From Chloroflexota bacterium (GTDB lineage Bacteria > Chloroflexota > UBA5177 > JANWHV01), in assembly GCA_028287725.1 (NCBI GenBank), contig JAQBPC010000589.1, forward strand, positions 1 through 8,265: 8,265 bases of DNA, in the 5' to 3' direction. The position numbers and the translations under genes were made by a program. The notes under the pieces were generated by a model. It had not been told where the DNA came from and did no database searches. It was given only the letters and a program-made list of their open reading frames with translations. Within the stretch, counting starts at the first letter, position 1. Every line of letters begins with the position of its first letter. Below are positions 5,295 through 8,265 of the stretch, piece by piece.

Positions 5295-5692
5295 GCAATG
5301 CACGGTCGCGCACAACGGCGCCGGGAATATCGAAGCCCTCACCGGCACCATCCCATATTCAGCCAGTCCCCGGCATTGCGAGCGCTGGACACGCCAGCAA
5401 GTCGCGGCCGGACGGCGCTCATCCCGATCCGGGAATCGCCGACCTCTACGTGCTGTACCGGGCACAGGGCTCGGCCCGCTACCCCTTCGTGGCGGCCTGG
5501 ATCCAGCGGCACCGGCTGAGCGCGGGATTCTTGATGGAGCACGCGCGGCGCTTCCAGCGGGTGGTGGTGATTGGCCCGCCCGATGGCCTGGTGCTGCCCG
5601 ACAGCTGCAGGGTGGCGTATGTGCAGGCCGACGAGGCGGAGCGGCGCTTTGCCGCCGACCCGCGGCCCAGCGCCCTATTTGGGGAGGAGTAA
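5291..5692 (+). CDS. small protein of unknown function in the head gene unit
   Basis: A 133-residue product not recognised as any named family. Residues 1-50 are Pro, Ser and Ala rich and probably disordered. The C-terminal part (about 51-133) is a compact domain beginning IADLYVLYRAQGSARYPFV, then a basic helix (IQRHRLSAGFLMEHARRFQR) and VVVIGPPDG. The ATG at 5291 sits inside the ATGA overlap with the peptidase stop. The frame's stop TAA overlaps the next ATG at 5692. Double overlap and absence of its own clear Shine-Dalgarno point to translational coupling in the order peptidase, this gene, capsid polyprotein. An in-frame upstream extension to 5123 lies within the peptidase gene and is rejected. 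It could be a head accessory or scaffold-related factor from its position, but nothing in the sequence shows that. Confidence 0.65.
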   Translation: MSNARSRTTAPGISKPSPAPSHIQPVPGIASAGHASKSRPDGAHPDPGIADLYVLYRAQGSARYPFVAAWIQRHRLSAGFLMEHARRFQRVVVIGPPDGLVLPDSCRVAYVQADEAERRFAADPRPSALFGEE

Positions 5693-7974
5693 TGGTGACG
5701 GCAACGGCGGGAACGACCATGCCGGCGGCGGGCACCCGGATCCGCTTCGGGCTCAGTCTGCGCGAAGGAGTAATGGGCGCGGCTGGGAGGCGCGAGGTGG
5801 AGGTGGTGTGCATCCGGCCCGGCCTCTCGCGGAACGGGAACTTTTATGGCTCGGAGTGTTTGCGCCAGGCATTGCCGCTTTTCGAGGGCGCTCGCGCCTA
5901 CGTGGACCACTCGGAGAGCCCGCTGCGCAGCGTGCGGGACCTGGCGGGAAGTTATCGGAACGCGCGGCTGGGGTCGCACGGGGAGGTGCGAGCTACCCTG
6001 CGCATCTCGAAGAGCCAGGACTGGTTGTGGGAGCTGATCGAGGAGAGCGTGCAGGAGTGCCAGGACCTGGTGGGGCTTTCCATCGACGTGCAGGCGGCCG
6101 TGCGCGATGGGGAGGTGGCGGGTCGCACGGCGCGGATCGTGGAGCGGATCACCGCCTTGCACAGTGTGGACGTGATCACCAAGGCCTCGGCCGGCGGCGC
6201 CTTCGAGAAGATTCTGGAGGCGGACAAGCAGAGCTGGTGGGACCAGATGGAGCCGCTGAACGAGGAAGCGGCGGGGCTGGCGCAGGCCGGCGTGGAGTCC
6301 GGCATTCCCGTGAGCGCGCAGCAGCAGCCTGTCTGGGCCGGGCAGGTGAACCCGGTGCAGCTGGGTCCGAGCATCGGCCAGGCGATTCCTGGCGGCGAGA
6401 TACAGTTGGGAGGTACGTACGTGGCGCAGAGTGTGCGAGGTCTATCCGGCACGCCGATGATGGGTGGTGAGGCGCCGAGCACGGTGGCGCCGGTCGCTCC
6501 CCCGCCGCAGATCGCCGCCAGGAGCCAGCTTCAGGAGGGGCAGGGCGGCGGAAGCGCCGCGCATGAGGCTGCGCAGGGTAGTCTTGCCCCGGCAGCTGGG
6601 GGTGGGGTCTCGTCCGCGTTGCATGACGGCGAGCAGGCCGACGCGACCCGGCTGCTGGAGGAGGTACGCCACGAGCGGGCGGTGCTGGCCTCGGAGCGGC
6701 TGGTGGACCGCATGGTGCGGGGATCGGAGCTGCCGGGTCCGGTGCGGGCGCGGCTGGAGCGGCGCTTCGCCGGCCAAGTGGTGCGCGAGGCCGATCTGGC
6801 GGCGGCGATTGACGAGGAGCGGTCGGTGCTGGCGGAGCTCACCAGCTCGGGACTGATCCGCGGCATGGGCTACGAGAAGAGCATCCGCATCACCATGACC
6901 GAGGGCGAGCGCCTGCAGAAGGCCTTCGACCAGCTGTTCGACATCCAGGAAGGGGAGACGGTGCCTCGGCTCTCGGGGATCCGCGAGGCCTACGTGGCGT
7001 CCACCCACGACCTGGAGATATCGGGGGTCACGGCGCCGGATCGTTTGCGGGAAGCGGATACCACCACGGCCACTTTCAGCTTCCTGCTAGGCACCAGCAT
7101 GAACAAGCGCTTGCTCAAGGACTATCAAGCCTGGCCGAGCGAGTGGCAGAAGTTCTGCACGATCACCCCGATCAAGGATTTCAAGACGCAGAGCAGGGTG
7201 CGGCTCGGCGCGTTCGGCTCGCTGGCGACGGTGGCCGAGGACACGGCATACGCGTCGATCTCGCTCAGCGATACCCAGGCCACCTATGCGCCGGCCAAAC
7301 GTGGCAACCTGGTGGCGGTGACGCGGGAGACGATCGTGAACGACGATCTCTACGCAATCAAGCAGATCCCGGGGAAGCTGGCGGTGGCGGCGGCCTTCAC
7401 CCTGGCGGAGTTCGTCTACACCTTGCTGGCGGCGAACGGGGCGGTGATCTACGACACCTTTAAGCTGTTCGATTCGGTGAACCACACCAACACGGGCATC
7501 ATCGTCGGCAACCTGGGGACGCCGAACAGCGGGGCGGCGCTCTCCAGCGCGGCGCTGCAGACGGCGGTGACCAAGATGCGCCGGCAGCTGAACATGGCGA
7601 GCAAGCCGATCGGCCTCAAGCCGCGTTTCCTGGTGGTGCCGCCGGAGCTGGAGTTCACGGCGATGGTGATCACCAAGTCGGCCGGCGCGCCCGGCTCAAA
7701 CAATAACGACATCAACCCGATGCTGGGCTATGCCGAGGTGGTGGTGGCGCCGCAGATCGCCAGCCCCACCTACTGGATGGCGGTGGCCGATCCGCGTGTG
7801 ATCGACACGGTGGAGGTGGGCTTTGTGGGCGGGCAGATGAACCCGCAGCTCTTCATCCAGGACCAGCCGCTGTTCGGCAACAACTTCACGAACGACGTGA
7901 TCACCTATAAGGTGCGGCACGAGTACGGCGGCGCCGTGGTGGACTACAGGGGGTTCTACCTGGGGAACAACTGA
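5692..7974 (+). CDS. fused prohead protease - scaffold/linker - major capsid protein
   Basis: One uninterrupted 760-residue chain. Residues about 33-177 look like a herpesvirus-type prohead serine protease: GLSRNGNFYGSECLRQAL, a candidate catalytic His73 in YVDHSES, Ser130 in LVGLSIDVQ, then VDVITKASAGGAFEKIL. Residues 178-311 are Gly/Pro/Ala/Gln rich and flexible. Residues 312-391 are helical and charged (RLLEEVRHERAVLASERL), like a scaffold or delta domain. Residues about 392-760 are an HK97-fold or Mu gpT-like major capsid protein, ending with GGQMNPQLFIQDQPLF and the capsid-typical VRHEYGGAVVDYRGFYL. The usual protease, scaffold and capsid genes are thus joined, so self-cleavage would be expected to release the shell subunit. 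ATG 5692 overlaps the upstream TAA and follows GGGGAGGAG closely; GTG 5695 or ATG 5773 are alternative starts. The stop TGA abuts a repeat element. Confidence 0.85.
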   Translation: MVTATAGTTMPAAGTRIRFGLSLREGVMGAAGRREVEVVCIRPGLSRNGNFYGSECLRQALPLFEGARAYVDHSESPLRSVRDLAGSYRNARLGSHGEVRATLRISKSQDWLWELIEESVQECQDLVGLSIDVQAAVRDGEVAGRTARIVERITALHSVDVITKASAGGAFEKILEADKQSWWDQMEPLNEEAAGLAQAGVESGIPVSAQQQPVWAGQVNPVQLGPSIGQAIPGGEIQLGGTYVAQSVRGLSGTPMMGGEAPSTVAPVAPPPQIAARSQLQEGQGGGSAAHEAAQGSLAPAAGGGVSSALHDGEQADATRLLEEVRHERAVLASERLVDRMVRGSELPGPVRARLERRFAGQVVREADLAAAIDEERSVLAELTSSGLIRGMGYEKSIRITMTEGERLQKAFDQLFDIQEGETVPRLSGIREAYVASTHDLEISGVTAPDRLREADTTTATFSFLLGTSMNKRLLKDYQAWPSEWQKFCTITPIKDFKTQSRVRLGAFGSLATVAEDTAYASISLSDTQATYAPAKRGNLVAVTRETIVNDDLYAIKQIPGKLAVAAAFTLAEFVYTLLAANGAVIYDTFKLFDSVNHTNTGIIVGNLGTPNSGAALSSAALQTAVTKMRRQLNMASKPIGLKPRFLVVPPELEFTAMVITKSAGAPGSNNNDINPMLGYAEVVVAPQIASPTYWMAVADPRVIDTVEVGFVGGQMNPQLFIQDQPLFGNNFTNDVITYKVRHEYGGAVVDYRGFYLGNN

Positions 7975-7995
7975 AACACAGATGACACAGATACG
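7974..7995 (-). repeat. 9-bp minisatellite, array 3 (inverted)
   Basis: Two 9-mers on the minus strand (GTATCTGTG, TCATCTGTG) followed by TTT. The last base of the capsid stop codon is the first base of this repeat. Confidence 0.75.
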
Positions 7996-8044
7996 GGGGG
8001 GACGACTAGGATCCGGGAGGTTGAGGGGGCTGAGGCATTCTTTT

Positions 8045-8080
8045 GGATCCGCTTCGCTGGCCGCGTTCACTGGCAGCATG
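8045..8080 (+). repeat. dispersed GGATCC repeat, copy in the MITE-like element
   Basis: TTCTTTTGGATCCGCTTCGC leads into TGGCCGCG and then diverges (TTCACTGGCAGCATG where others read TCGTTGGCGCCAA). TGCGACGT after it recalls the copy at 1391. Confidence 0.75.
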
Positions 8081-8176
8081 TGCGACGTGGTTAGGTATGG
8101 TCGTTAGGAATTGCTGGGGTCTCAACAGCACGCATGGCGCCATCGTCAGGGTAGCAGCCTCAGCCCACTCAACCTC

Positions 8177-8228
8177 GTATCTGCGTCATCTTTCCCATCT
8201 GTGTCATCTGTGTCATCTGTGTTTCTGG
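8177..8228 (+). repeat. 9-bp minisatellite, array 4
   Basis: Five 9-mers (GTATCTGCG, TCATCTTTC, CCATCTGTG, TCATCTGTG, TCATCTGTG) then TTTCTGG. It parallels 1504-1546 with one extra unit and lies directly before the ribosome site of the next gene, so unit number could affect the spacing or leader of that transcript. Confidence 0.8.
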
Positions 8229-8244
8229 ACTATTGGAGGAGTGA

Positions 8245-8265
8245 ATGAACCAGATACCGCATCAA
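8245..8265 (+). CDS. start of an unknown gene (3' end outside window)
   Basis: ATG 8245 opens the frame MNQIPHQ to the window edge. A strong Shine-Dalgarno GGAGGAG (8235-8241) lies upstream with a short spacer. Only seven codons are visible, so no function can be given. From its place after the capsid gene, a head-completion, head-tail joining or decoration protein would be usual, which is inference from phage gene order only. Confidence 0.55.

Larger units (their letters stand above)
7974..8224. mobile_element. MITE-like 251-bp element with nested inverted repeats
   Basis: The ends are a perfect 19-bp inverted repeat (7974-7992 and 8206-8224; right copy ATCTGTGTCATCTGTGTTT), built of the 9-bp minisatellite. 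Inside it is a second inverted pair, GAGGTTGAGGGGGCTGAGGC at 8017-8036 and its reverse complement at 8157-8176 with one mismatch. The core carries one dispersed GGATCC repeat (8045-8080) and the palindrome ATGGCGCCAT near 8134. CTG borders both ends (7971-7973, 8225-8227), which may be a 3-bp target duplication or chance. No gene fits inside, so it would be non-autonomous. It fills the gap between the capsid stop codon and the next gene. Confidence 0.55.

Noticed and set aside
4248..5813. 521-codon minus-strand open frame opposite the peptidase and small gene
   Set aside because: It runs antisense through the hairpin cluster and two genes with ribosome sites and recognisable motifs; its product is Arg/Pro-rich low complexity with no domain pattern, typical of shadows in GC-rich DNA.
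6865..6900. Separate capsid gene starting at an internal ATG (6865 or 6895)
   Set aside because: No convincing ribosome site precedes either ATG and the frame is continuous with the protease part; kept as an alternative to test, not as a gene.

Overview
The window is a GC-rich piece of a tailed-phage structural gene cluster carried, most likely, in a bacterial chromosome. All recognisable genes lie on the + strand. The high GC, the many short hairpin repeats and the 9-bp CATCTGYGT minisatellites would fit a Chloroflexota-like host, but nothing here (no rRNA or housekeeping gene) proves that, so the taxonomic guess is weak.

Layout: (1) 1-1104, the C-terminal part of a phage portal protein, open at the left edge. 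(2) 1105-3137, a 2-kb repeat-rich insertion region with one gene, an IS200-like Y1 transposase (2069-2506). The gene sits at the centre of a mirrored structure (about 1547-3060) whose two arms are imperfect inverted copies of each other. Each arm has an outer segment of 107 bp, an array of short 'CTGGAAA...GCCGTTCA' units, and an inner two-hairpin unit of 66-67 bp that is almost identical on the two sides. (3) 3138-4142, a virion protein with a very His-rich N-terminus, an OB-like domain and two similar beta-rich domains, probably a tail or baseplate component. (4) 4143-4544, a cluster of about ten small hairpins in repeated two-hairpin units. (5) 4545-5294, a papain-like cysteine peptidase with an SH3-like tail; 5291-5692, a small unknown protein; 5692-7974, a single 760-residue chain carrying prohead protease, linker/scaffold and major capsid regions. 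These three genes overlap at ATGA and TAATG and are probably translated as a coupled unit. (6) 7975-8244, a MITE-like element of about 251 bp with nested inverted repeats, then a Shine-Dalgarno and the first seven codons of another gene.

How it works together: portal, protease, scaffold and capsid form a head-assembly module, and the beta-rich protein and cysteine peptidase look like tail/baseplate or lysis functions. Every non-overlapping gene junction is filled with repeats, which suggests long residence in a chromosome (decaying prophage, domesticated particle or gene-transfer-agent-like cluster) rather than a recently replicating phage. The most notable items are the mirrored transposase/hairpin element, whose transposase has HVQ where an HUH motif is expected, and the protease-scaffold-capsid single chain. 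No CRISPR array, tRNA or rRNA was seen.
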